Below, piece by piece: positions 1 to 5,224 of a stretch of 5,224 nt of DNA. A model generated the notes under the pieces. The model saw only the letters and a program-made list of their open reading frames with translations, searched no databases and was not told the origin of the DNA. The DNA lies in the NCBI GenBank assembly GCA_002339085.1, contig DDDX01000049.1:1-5224 (forward strand), written 5' to 3'. The stretch comes from Cellvibrionales bacterium UBA1969. Its GTDB lineage: Bacteria; Pseudomonadota; Gammaproteobacteria; Pseudomonadales; UBA7434. The position numbers were made by a program, and so were the translations under genes. Each line of letters opens with the position of its first letter. Within the stretch, counting starts at the first letter, position 1.

Positions 1-23
1 TTCGAATCCAGCCCCCGCTACCA
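1..23 (+). tRNA. 3' end of a tRNA (5' part outside window), possibly initiator tRNA-Met
   Basis: The first 23 bases read as the end of a tRNA. They give a T-loop TTCGAAT (1-7), the 3' half of the T-stem CCAGC (8-12), the 3' acceptor strand CCCCGCT (13-19), discriminator A (20) and an encoded CCA (21-23). The anticodon and D arms lie outside the window, so the isotype cannot be read. The acceptor strand implies a 5' partner AGCGGGG, or CGCGGGG with an unpaired first base. Among proteobacterial tRNAs I know, GCGGGG at positions 2-7 is characteristic of initiator tRNA-Met, whose E. coli 3' end CCCCGCAACCA differs by one base. Initiator is therefore my best guess, but an unproven one. The tRNA is convergent with the DUF2889 gene. 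Confidence 0.8.
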
Positions 24-62
24 ACAATACCCAACATGCGTCCCAATTTTCTGATACTCGCA

Positions 63-866
63 TCACTTCTCTAAGGGTTTAAACGCCAAAAGCTCTGCGG
101 CACTATCGGTAAAATCAATAAATGAATGATGCGTATGCTCGGCATCGTGAATTTGTGCTTCACTATAAGTATGGCAAATACCCACCATGTGATCACCGAC
201 AAATTTACGCGTGCCTCCCAGCTTGTTAATATCAAATATTCGCGCTTGAGAAACCAAATAACCTTTTTGCGCCAGCCAAGCCCATTCTTTTTGTTGTTCA
301 TCGTCAGGGTAGAAAGCCTCTAGCCATTTTGAAAAGCCCGATCGCAAGGTATGGCTAGCAAGTGCAGTCGGTTCAAAAATTTGCCAATCTTTGACCATCC
401 AACTCAGCACGCGCTGCCCGTCTTGAAACACCTCCAAGGGCCTCGGTTGTTTAGCTTTCGTTTCATCAGGAATTTGAATATCGTACAGCCGCTCTGACGC
501 TGTACGTTGAATATGTTGGTAGGCTAAAACACTTAAATCAAACAAGTGCGTGCATTGCAAGCGCGGCGTTAACTGCTTAGCTAGCTCGCTGGCAGATAAC
601 CCCAGCGGTATTCCTATGATGGCTTTTAAGGGGTGGCCCGCCGTTGAACAAGTGGTCATGGGATAGCGAATGGTCTCTGGAGCAACATCAATAATTCGCT
701 CACCATCAAACGCTATCTTCACTCTAAAGGCATGACTGCTGTCCTCTAATTCGCCAAACACCCAGCCATCGCCGGAGGTAAGCCGTATCCTGCGGCGAAA
801 CATGCCGGATCCATAAGCGGGATTGACTGGCGCAGCTTCATTAGGGCTGTTATCACGGTTACTCAT
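63..866 (-). CDS. DUF2889 family protein of unknown function (267 aa)
   Basis: I recognise this as a DUF2889-type protein; no biochemical role is known to me. The family signature is visible in order: an acidic ELEDSSHAF stretch at residues 39-47, RYPMTTC at 67-73, and CTHLFDL at 105-111. The C-terminal part carries CHTY at 231-234 and a His-rich AEHTHH at 242-247. The repeated Cys, His and Asp residues could bind a metal, but that is inference. There is no signal peptide or membrane segment, so it is probably cytoplasmic. The first 21 residues are polar and look disordered; ATG codon 22 (MFRRRIRL) would remove them and is an alternative start. The ATG at 866 has no convincing Shine-Dalgarno and is preceded by a Met-Met-Lys-stop mini-frame at 872-883. 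It lies 82 bases downstream of the DUF1653 gene on the same strand and may be cotranscribed or have its own weak promoter. Family call fairly sure, function unknown. Confidence 0.8.
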   Translation of the reverse strand: MSNRDNSPNEAAPVNPAYGSGMFRRRIRLTSGDGWVFGELEDSSHAFRVKIAFDGERIIDVAPETIRYPMTTCSTAGHPLKAIIGIPLGLSASELAKQLTPRLQCTHLFDLSVLAYQHIQRTASERLYDIQIPDETKAKQPRPLEVFQDGQRVLSWMVKDWQIFEPTALASHTLRSGFSKWLEAFYPDDEQQKEWAWLAQKGYLVSQARIFDINKLGGTRKFVGDHMVGICHTYSEAQIHDAEHTHHSFIDFTDSAAELLAFKPLEK

Positions 867-948
867 AAGCGCTATTTCATCATAAGATAGTTGTTTGAAT
901 GTTCACTGATTCCAATTAGCTGTATTTTTTAAACATCAGTTGCGATAG
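867..948. other. 82-base gap between the DUF1653 and DUF2889 genes
   Basis: This AT-rich spacer has no GC-rich hairpin followed by a T-run, so I see no intrinsic terminator for the upstream operon. A TTGGAA hexamer on the minus strand has only a poor -10 match at proper spacing, so no promoter is called. A Met-Met-Lys-stop mini-frame (872-883) ends five bases before the DUF2889 start. It is too short and too poorly supported to call a leader peptide. Confidence 0.5.
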
Positions 949-1164
949 TCAATCTGCCAAACGCTGAAAGCGTTCAAAAACTTTACCTTCACGTTCTATG
1001 GTCTCTGCAAACATGGCTAGCGGTCGTACCCATAAACCAAAATCGCCATATAAAGCCTTATACAATACCATCTCAGCCTGGGTTTCACTGTGCCTGACAA
1101 TATCAATCACTTGATAACGATTGCCCTTAAAGTGTTGGTAAATACCTGGGGTAATGGTCTGCAT
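949..1164 (-). CDS. DUF1653 family small protein (71 aa)
   Basis: This is a compact single-domain protein matching the DUF1653 pattern: G-x-Y-x-H-F-K-G-N-x-Y near the N-terminus (about residues 7-17), HSET at about 25-28, then LYGDFGLWVRPL followed by MF, and a C-terminal F-x-RF. Family members are usually about 70 residues, so this is full length. No function is established that I know of. The start is taken as ATG at 1162-1164, two bases after the recJ stop (1167-1169). A TTG at 1168-1170 overlaps that stop and would add two residues (Leu/Met-Thr). ATG is preferred because a GTGAG-like ribosome site at the recJ 3' end is correctly spaced for it and too close for TTG. The tight junction suggests cotranscription and translational coupling with recJ, which does not by itself show a role in DNA repair. 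Confidence 0.87.
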   Translation of the reverse strand: MQTITPGIYQHFKGNRYQVIDIVRHSETQAEMVLYKALYGDFGLWVRPLAMFAETIEREGKVFERFQRLAD

Positions 1165-1166
1165 AG

Positions 1167-2912
1167 TCAACTCACTTTCTCAATATGCTGAATAATTAAT
1201 TGCACGGTTTCTCGATTACGAAAGCGGTTTACGTCTAATCGGTATGCCGCGATAATGGTTGTCACTTGCGGATCGGGCCATGCGTCAAGATCAATATTAA
1301 AGGCAATTGCATCAATGAGCTGTTGTGGATCATCCATTAAACTGAGCACCAGCTTTAAGTGTTTGTCACCCACAATTCGTTGTTGAATCACCGCAAACTG
1401 ATTATCAAATAGAGGCTCAGGAAAACCCTGCCCCCATGGTACAACGGAGTGAATCAGCTTGGCGTTGGCAAGTGAAATTTCACTGCCGGCTAACTTTCCA
1501 TCGCTTAAAACCGAGAATTTTAAGTCATCTTCTGATAAATGCTTTTGAACTTCACGATCAAAGGCGGCCGCAAAGGCTTCATAATCGGCTTTGTTTAGAC
1601 TCAGTCCAGCGGCCATCGCATGACCGCCAAACTTAGTCACTAGCCCAGGACATTCGGTGGCAACCGCTTCAAGTGCATCACGAATATGAAACCCGCTGAT
1701 TGATCGAGCCGAGCCCTTTAATTCATCGCAGTCTGGGTCATCATTGGCTAGGGCAAAGCAAATCACCGGACGATAGTACTGCTCTTTAATCCGCGAGGCC
1801 AAAATGCCCACCACGCCTTGGTGCCAGTCAGCGTTGAACAGACACATACCGATCGGTAAATTCTCAGTCCGGTCGATAGCCGCTAAAGCGGCTTCTGCCT
1901 GCTGCTGCATGCCCTGCTCTATGTGACGTCGGTCGAGATTAATCTCATCAAGACTCTGGGCTAAATCATCGGCCAGGGCTGTATCTTCGGTGAGCAAGCA
2001 GGCAATACCAATGGAGATATCATCAAGTCGACCAGCCGCATTCAGTCGTGGCCCTAAGGCAAAGCCAATGTCGCTAGCAGAAAGATTGGCCGCGGAGCGA
2101 TTGGCTACTTTTATCAATGCCTGAATACCTTGGCAACATTCCCCTCGACGAATGCGACGCAAGCCTTGCTCGACTAAAATACGGTTGTTTTTATCTAATG
2201 GCACCACATCTGCGACGGTACCTAAGGCCACTAAGTCTAAAAACTGAGCCATATTCGGCTCTTTTAAGGAGTCCGTAAACCAGTTGCGCTGACGTAAAGC
2301 AGAGCGTAATGCCAACATCAGATAAAAAATAACGCCCACACCGGCCAAGTGCTTGCTGGGAAAAAAGCAATCCGTTTGATTAGGATTGACGATAGCATCG
2401 GCAGCGGGCAATTCCGCACCCTGCAAGTGGTGGTCAGTAATAATGACTTTTATTCCCGCAGCTTTAGCAGCTGCAACGCCGTCGACGCTGGCAATGCCAT
2501 TATCAACCGTAATAATTAAAGCAGGCTTTTGCTGCTGTGCGACAGCAACAATTTCAGGAGTGAGACCATAACCAAACTCAAATCGATTAGGAACAATAAA
2601 GCGAACGTTGCTATGACCCATTTGCTCAAGCGCGCGAACCGCTAAGGCACAACTGCTAGCACCATCGACATCAAAATCACCAACAATCAAAATACGTGAC
2701 TGGCTTTCTATCGCGGCGATAAGCTCTACTACCGCTGCATCAATCCCCTGCAATAATTCAGGTGCCAATAGACCTGACAGCGACACATCAACATCAGCCG
2801 ACGAGCGAGCACCTCGCGCAATAAACAAGCGGCGTAACAATGGGGGGCAGTCAGTCTTAAAATCAACTTCGTCGAGCGAATACTTTGGCTGTCGCTGAAG
2901 GACTGAGGTCAC
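1167..2912 (-). CDS. recJ: single-stranded-DNA-specific 5'-3' exonuclease RecJ
   Basis: RecJ is a cytoplasmic metal-dependent exonuclease that degrades single-stranded DNA 5' to 3' in RecF-pathway recombination, mismatch repair and base excision repair. Numbering from the GTG start, the DHH phosphoesterase core is intact: GDFDVDG at 78-84, VDNG at 136-139, TDHH at 159-162 and ALGTVADVVPL at 229-239. These supply the aspartates and histidines that bind Mn/Mg. GPRLNAAGRLD at about 287-297 and the DHHA1-type FGGHAMAAGL at about 428-437 follow, then the C-terminal OB-like region with WGQGFPEP and FDNQF. Length is 581 aa against 577 in E. coli. The frame opens with a TTG at 2928-2930 that overlaps thrC by 14 bases. 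I prefer GTG at 2910-2912 because it puts 22 residues before PPLLRRL, exactly as in E. coli RecJ. No in-frame ATG occurs before about codon 98, inside the catalytic domain, so the start must be non-ATG. Neither candidate has a clear Shine-Dalgarno; coupling to thrC translation is likely. Confidence 0.96.
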   Translation of the reverse strand: MTSVLQRQPKYSLDEVDFKTDCPPLLRRLFIARGARSSADVDVSLSGLLAPELLQGIDAAVVELIAAIESQSRILIVGDFDVDGASSCALAVRALEQMGHSNVRFIVPNRFEFGYGLTPEIVAVAQQQKPALIITVDNGIASVDGVAAAKAAGIKVIITDHHLQGAELPAADAIVNPNQTDCFFPSKHLAGVGVIFYLMLALRSALRQRNWFTDSLKEPNMAQFLDLVALGTVADVVPLDKNNRILVEQGLRRIRRGECCQGIQALIKVANRSAANLSASDIGFALGPRLNAAGRLDDISIGIACLLTEDTALADDLAQSLDEINLDRRHIEQGMQQQAEAALAAIDRTENLPIGMCLFNADWHQGVVGILASRIKEQYYRPVICFALANDDPDCDELKGSARSISGFHIRDALEAVATECPGLVTKFGGHAMAAGLSLNKADYEAFAAAFDREVQKHLSEDDLKFSVLSDGKLAGSEISLANAKLIHSVVPWGQGFPEPLFDNQFAVIQQRIVGDKHLKLVLSLMDDPQQLIDAIAFNIDLDAWPDPQVTTIIAAYRLDVNRFRNRETVQLIIQHIEKVS

Positions 2913-2916
2913 AGGA

Positions 2917-4308
2917 CTATAACTGATCAATCATAAATTGATTAACCGAAGCTTTATCATTTGGTAATACCGTAAATCGCTCTTCACGCTCAAAAAGATC
3001 GCTCATATGTGCAGGTACAGTGGCACGTATATTAATATCCGCTTTTTCAATCGCAGCAGGAAATTTCGCAGGGTGCGCAGTGGCTAAAATCACCATCGGT
3101 TGGTCAGGAACTTTATTACAGATGCGCGCAGCGCCCACTCCAGTAGCTGAATGAGGGTCAAGCAAATAGCCAGAAGTGTTATAGGTATTAGCAATAATAT
3201 CGCAGGTCGCTTGATCGTCGATAGAAGCGCTCGAGAATAACGCTCTGGCTTTTTTCATAGCAGCTTTATTTAAGGTAATTGACTCACTATTAAACTGCTG
3301 CATTAAGGCATTGATTGTTGCGCCATCCGATTCGTATAAATCAAACATAAGCCGTTCAAAATTACTCGAAACACTGATGTCCATGCTGGGCGATAAGGTT
3401 TGATGCAACTCAGTGCGGGCGTACACAGCATCACTCATGACCCGGTGCAAAACATTATTTTTATTGGTCGCAATCACTAGCTGGCTAACAGGTAGGCCCA
3501 TTTTTTTAGCTAAGTAACCCGCAAAGATATCACCAAAATTACCCGTTGGCACTGAAAATGCGATAGGCTTTTTCTCGGCACCCAAGGATAAAGAGGCATA
3601 AAAATAATAAACAATCTGCGCCATAATACGCGCCCAATTAATAGAGTTGACTGCCACTAGCTGCACGCCTTCAGGTAAAAAAGACTGATCCCTAAAACTC
3701 GCCTTAACAATATCTTGGCAGTCATCAAAGTTACCTTCGATAGCAATATTATGAATATTATCTTCTAACACGGTGGTCATTTGGCGGCGCTGTACTTCAG
3801 ACACACGATTGTGTGGGTGCAAAATAAAAATATCAATATTTTCACAACGACGACAACCTTCTATCGCCGCAGAACCGGTATCACCCGACGTGGCTCCCAT
3901 AATCACAACGCGTTGGTTTCGGCGTTTAAGCACGTAATCAAGTAGGCGACCCAGCAATTGCAAAGCAAAATCTTTAAACGCTAAGGTTGGCCCTTGAAAT
4001 AATTCGAGCAGCCATTCATTCCTATTTAACTGCACCAAGGGCGCAATCGCTGGATGCGAAAAATTAGCATAGGTTTCGACTAAAATCGCTTTAAAGTCCT
4101 CAGCAGGAATACAATCACTGACAAACGGGAGTAATATTTCATAAGCAAGTTCGTGATAAGCCAAACCTGACCAACTGGCAATTTGTTCTGGGCTGAAAGA
4201 TGGCAATTCAGCAGGCACATAGAGGCCTCCATCACTGGCTAAACCAGTAAGCAAAACCTCTTCAAAGTTTAACGATGGTGCATCGCCTCGAGTACTTATA
4301 TATTTCAC
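2917..4308 (-). CDS. thrC: threonine synthase ThrC
   Basis: ThrC is a PLP enzyme that converts O-phospho-L-homoserine and water to L-threonine and phosphate, the last step of threonine synthesis. It acts in the cytoplasm. The N-terminus KYISTRGDAP followed by LASDGGLYVP is typical. Numbering from the chosen start, the PLP-binding lysine is K112 in PTLAFKDFALQ, the glycine/serine-rich loop ATSGDTGSAA spans 139-148, and the phosphate-binding PTGNFGDIFAGY follows at about 254-265. NSINWARIMAQ and ATNKNNVL are also conserved. Length is 463 aa, normal for the longer proteobacterial type. The frame can open at GTG 4312-4314, but GTG 4306-4308 is preferred. It gives the usual M-x-YISTRG start, and an AGAGAG ribosome site (4314-4319) sits five bases upstream; that site would overlap the earlier GTG. 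The gene lies 120 bases downstream of hom. Its stop (2917-2919) is 4 bases before, or overlaps, the recJ start. Confidence 0.97.
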   Translation of the reverse strand: MKYISTRGDAPSLNFEEVLLTGLASDGGLYVPAELPSFSPEQIASWSGLAYHELAYEILLPFVSDCIPAEDFKAILVETYANFSHPAIAPLVQLNRNEWLLELFQGPTLAFKDFALQLLGRLLDYVLKRRNQRVVIMGATSGDTGSAAIEGCRRCENIDIFILHPHNRVSEVQRRQMTTVLEDNIHNIAIEGNFDDCQDIVKASFRDQSFLPEGVQLVAVNSINWARIMAQIVYYFYASLSLGAEKKPIAFSVPTGNFGDIFAGYLAKKMGLPVSQLVIATNKNNVLHRVMSDAVYARTELHQTLSPSMDISVSSNFERLMFDLYESDGATINALMQQFNSESITLNKAAMKKARALFSSASIDDQATCDIIANTYNTSGYLLDPHSATGVGAARICNKVPDQPMVILATAHPAKFPAAIEKADINIRATVPAHMSDLFEREERFTVLPNDKASVNQFMIDQL

Positions 4309-4313
4309 GGTCA

Positions 4314-4319
4314 CTCTCT
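4314..4319 (-). promoter_or_regulatory. ribosome binding site that decides the thrC start
   Basis: AGAGAG on the minus strand lies five bases before the GTG at 4306-4308 and overlaps the more upstream GTG at 4312-4314. This spacing, together with the family's usual N-terminus, supports the downstream GTG as the true thrC start. Confidence 0.6.
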
Positions 4320-4322
4320 ATA

Positions 4323-4350
4323 TAACGATTTAACGATTTAACGATTTAAC
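4323..4350. repeat. octamer tandem repeat in the hom-thrC gap (3.5 copies)
   Basis: The plus strand reads TAACGATT three times in perfect tandem and then TAAC, 28 bases in all. On the transcribed strand the unit is AATCGTTA, ending four bases before the thrC ribosome site AGAGAG (4314-4319). It lies in non-coding DNA between the hom stop and the thrC start, in the part that would be the thrC 5' leader. Perfect short tandem repeats can change copy number by slippage; whether this one varies is unknown. Confidence 0.9.
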
Positions 4351-4373
4351 TCACTCACCATCAAGCTAGTCAA
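4344..4373 (-). promoter_or_regulatory. weak candidate sigma-70 promoter for thrC
   Basis: On the minus strand, TTGACT (4368-4373, five of six to the -35 consensus) is followed after 18 bases by TTAAAT (4344-4349, four of six to the -10 consensus). The -10 candidate falls in the first unit of the octamer repeat, so similar TTAAAT hexamers recur every eight bases downstream. It would give thrC a transcript independent of hom. A match of this quality can arise by chance in AT-rich DNA, and no experiment supports it. Confidence 0.25.
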
Positions 4374-4390
4374 CTCAATTAGTCTTGACT
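4368..4390. repeat. small inverted repeat in the hom-thrC gap
   Basis: AGTCAA (4368-4373) and TTGACT (4385-4390) are perfect 6-base complements around an 11-base loop. The stem is AT-rich and has no T-run after it on either strand, so it does not qualify as an intrinsic terminator. One arm coincides with the candidate -35 box of thrC, so it could equally be an operator-like dyad or chance. Confidence 0.4.
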
Positions 4391-4428
4391 GCCGTTGCCT
4401 ATTCCTGCTAAACAAAGAATAAAGCCGC

Positions 4429-5224
4429 TTAAGACAAACTTTCAACTCGAATAAAAGTGACTTTATCGGTAACCGATGCGAGCGCCTCAATATCACTGAC
4501 GGCTTCGGCAAAACTAGCCTCTCGAATCACATTGGTGATCAAAACGACGGCAACATGGCCCGCAGGCAAACCATGGCCCTGATGCTGATCAGATTCTTTT
4601 TGCAATACCGCTTCAAGACTAATACCCGAATCACTTAAGATTTGTGTAATATGCGACAGTACGCCCGGCTTGTCATTAACCGTTACTCTTAAATAATACG
4701 CACTTTCAATATCATTAATCGGTACAATGGTTTTGTTAGTCAAAGCATGACTCGCTAAACCTAGTGCGGGTAGGTCTTGCGAGGCCTCGACTAAACGAGC
4801 CAAATCAACAATGTCGGCAATAACAGAAGACGCTGTAGGTTCTCCTCCTGCGCCAGCGCCATAGTACAAGGTCGCATTTACTGAATCGCCTTTCACTAGC
4901 ACGGCATTCATCACGCCATCAACATTGGCGATTAAACGTCGATGCGGTATTAAGGTTGGATGAACCCTCATCTCCACACCCTGTTCAGTGCGGCGCGCAA
5001 TACCTAAATGTTTAATGCGATAGCCCAATTCACTAGCCAAGCTAACATCTTGCGGGGCCACAGCAGAAATACCCTCTGTAAAACAGGCATCAAAATTAAG
5101 TGGCATAGCAAACGCTAATGAAGCCAAAATAGCCAATTTATGCGCCGCATCAATACCCTCAACATCGAAAGTAGGATCAGCTTCTGCATAGCCAAGTTCC
5201 TGAGCATCCGCCAACACATCAGCA
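4429..5224 (-). CDS. hom: homoserine dehydrogenase, C-terminal part (5' end outside window)
   Basis: Homoserine dehydrogenase reduces L-aspartate semialdehyde to L-homoserine with NAD(P)H, the branch point to threonine and methionine. About 265 codons are present. Family members of this type are about 430-440 aa, so roughly the first 170 residues, including the Rossmann domain, lie beyond the right edge. The reading frame is open to the last base; the GTG at 5215-5217 is internal, not a start. Visible at once is the catalytic motif YAEADPTFDVEGIDAAHK. Its Glu, second and third Asp, and final Lys align with yeast E208, D214, D219 and K223. RVHPTLIP and GAGAGGEPTASSVIAD follow. The C-terminal ACT domain begins at SAYYLRVTVNDKPGVLSHI and is the usual site of threonine feedback inhibition. 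A short Gln/His/Gly-rich loop in the ACT domain looks slightly longer than in Pseudomonas. This is a monofunctional enzyme at this end: no trace of a further domain follows before the TAA stop. Confidence 0.96.
   Translation of the reverse strand, partial: ADVLADAQELGYAEADPTFDVEGIDAAHKLAILASLAFAMPLNFDACFTEGISAVAPQDVSLASELGYRIKHLGIARRTEQGVEMRVHPTLIPHRRLIANVDGVMNAVLVKGDSVNATLYYGAGAGGEPTASSVIADIVDLARLVEASQDLPALGLASHALTNKTIVPINDIESAYYLRVTVNDKPGVLSHITQILSDSGISLEAVLQKESDQHQGHGLPAGHVAVVLITNVIREASFAEAVSDIEALASVTDKVTFIRVESLS

Noticed and set aside
1..62. tRNA 3' end as an integration (att) site of a genomic island
   Set aside because: No integrase, direct repeat of the tRNA end, or composition change is visible within the window.
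36..63. ATGCG / CGCAT inverted repeat between the tRNA and the DUF2889 gene, considered as a bidirectional terminator
   Set aside because: Only five base pairs around an 18-base loop and no T-run; too weak to call.
71..301. 76-codon minus-strand open frame
   Set aside because: It lies wholly inside the DUF2889 gene in another frame, has no recognisable family features and no independent start signal.
126..323. 65-codon plus-strand open frame
   Set aside because: Antisense shadow of the DUF2889 gene with no domain pattern or ribosome site.
1436..1636. 66-codon plus-strand open frame
   Set aside because: Antisense to the conserved DHHA1 and C-terminal regions of recJ; composition looks like a codon shadow.
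2386..2571. 61-codon plus-strand open frame
   Set aside because: Antisense to the DHH core of recJ, low-complexity Ala-rich product, no supporting signals.
4309..4428. Threonine/isoleucine leader peptide and attenuator before thrC
   Set aside because: No small frame rich in Thr or Ile codons, and no terminator/antiterminator hairpin pair with a T-run in the 120-base gap.

Overview
This 5.2 kb window looks like ordinary chromosome of a gammaproteobacterium. The encoded HomDH, ThrC and RecJ proteins resemble, from memory, their Pseudomonas and Escherichia counterparts along most of their length. The gene order hom-thrC-recJ is a familiar gammaproteobacterial arrangement. The coding sequence is of moderate GC, with no visible break in composition. 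The genus cannot be named from this stretch.

Layout: all five protein genes are read on the minus strand, so transcription runs from right to left. At the right edge is the 3' part of hom (homoserine dehydrogenase, 5' end outside the window). A 120-base gap carrying a short octamer tandem repeat separates it from thrC (threonine synthase). thrC runs almost directly into recJ (single-strand 5'-3' exonuclease), and recJ runs into a 71-residue DUF1653 protein only 2 bases after its stop. After an 82-base gap comes a DUF2889 protein of unknown function. At the extreme left, on the plus strand and convergent with the others, is the 3' end of a tRNA cut by the window edge. Its acceptor sequence is closest to initiator tRNA-Met.

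Function: hom and thrC supply two steps of the aspartate-to-threonine pathway (aspartate semialdehyde to homoserine, and phosphohomoserine to threonine). The homoserine kinase step is not encoded here. recJ belongs to DNA repair and recombination and is tied to thrC only by expression: the genes touch or overlap, and recJ has no ATG start and no clear ribosome site, which suggests translational coupling. The DUF1653 gene appears to be coupled to recJ in the same way.

I see no mobile element, CRISPR array, phage gene or defence system, and no strong sign of an undescribed system. The points worth a second look are the octamer repeat in front of thrC, the run of non-ATG starts, the two domain-of-unknown-function proteins and the unusual acceptor end of the tRNA.
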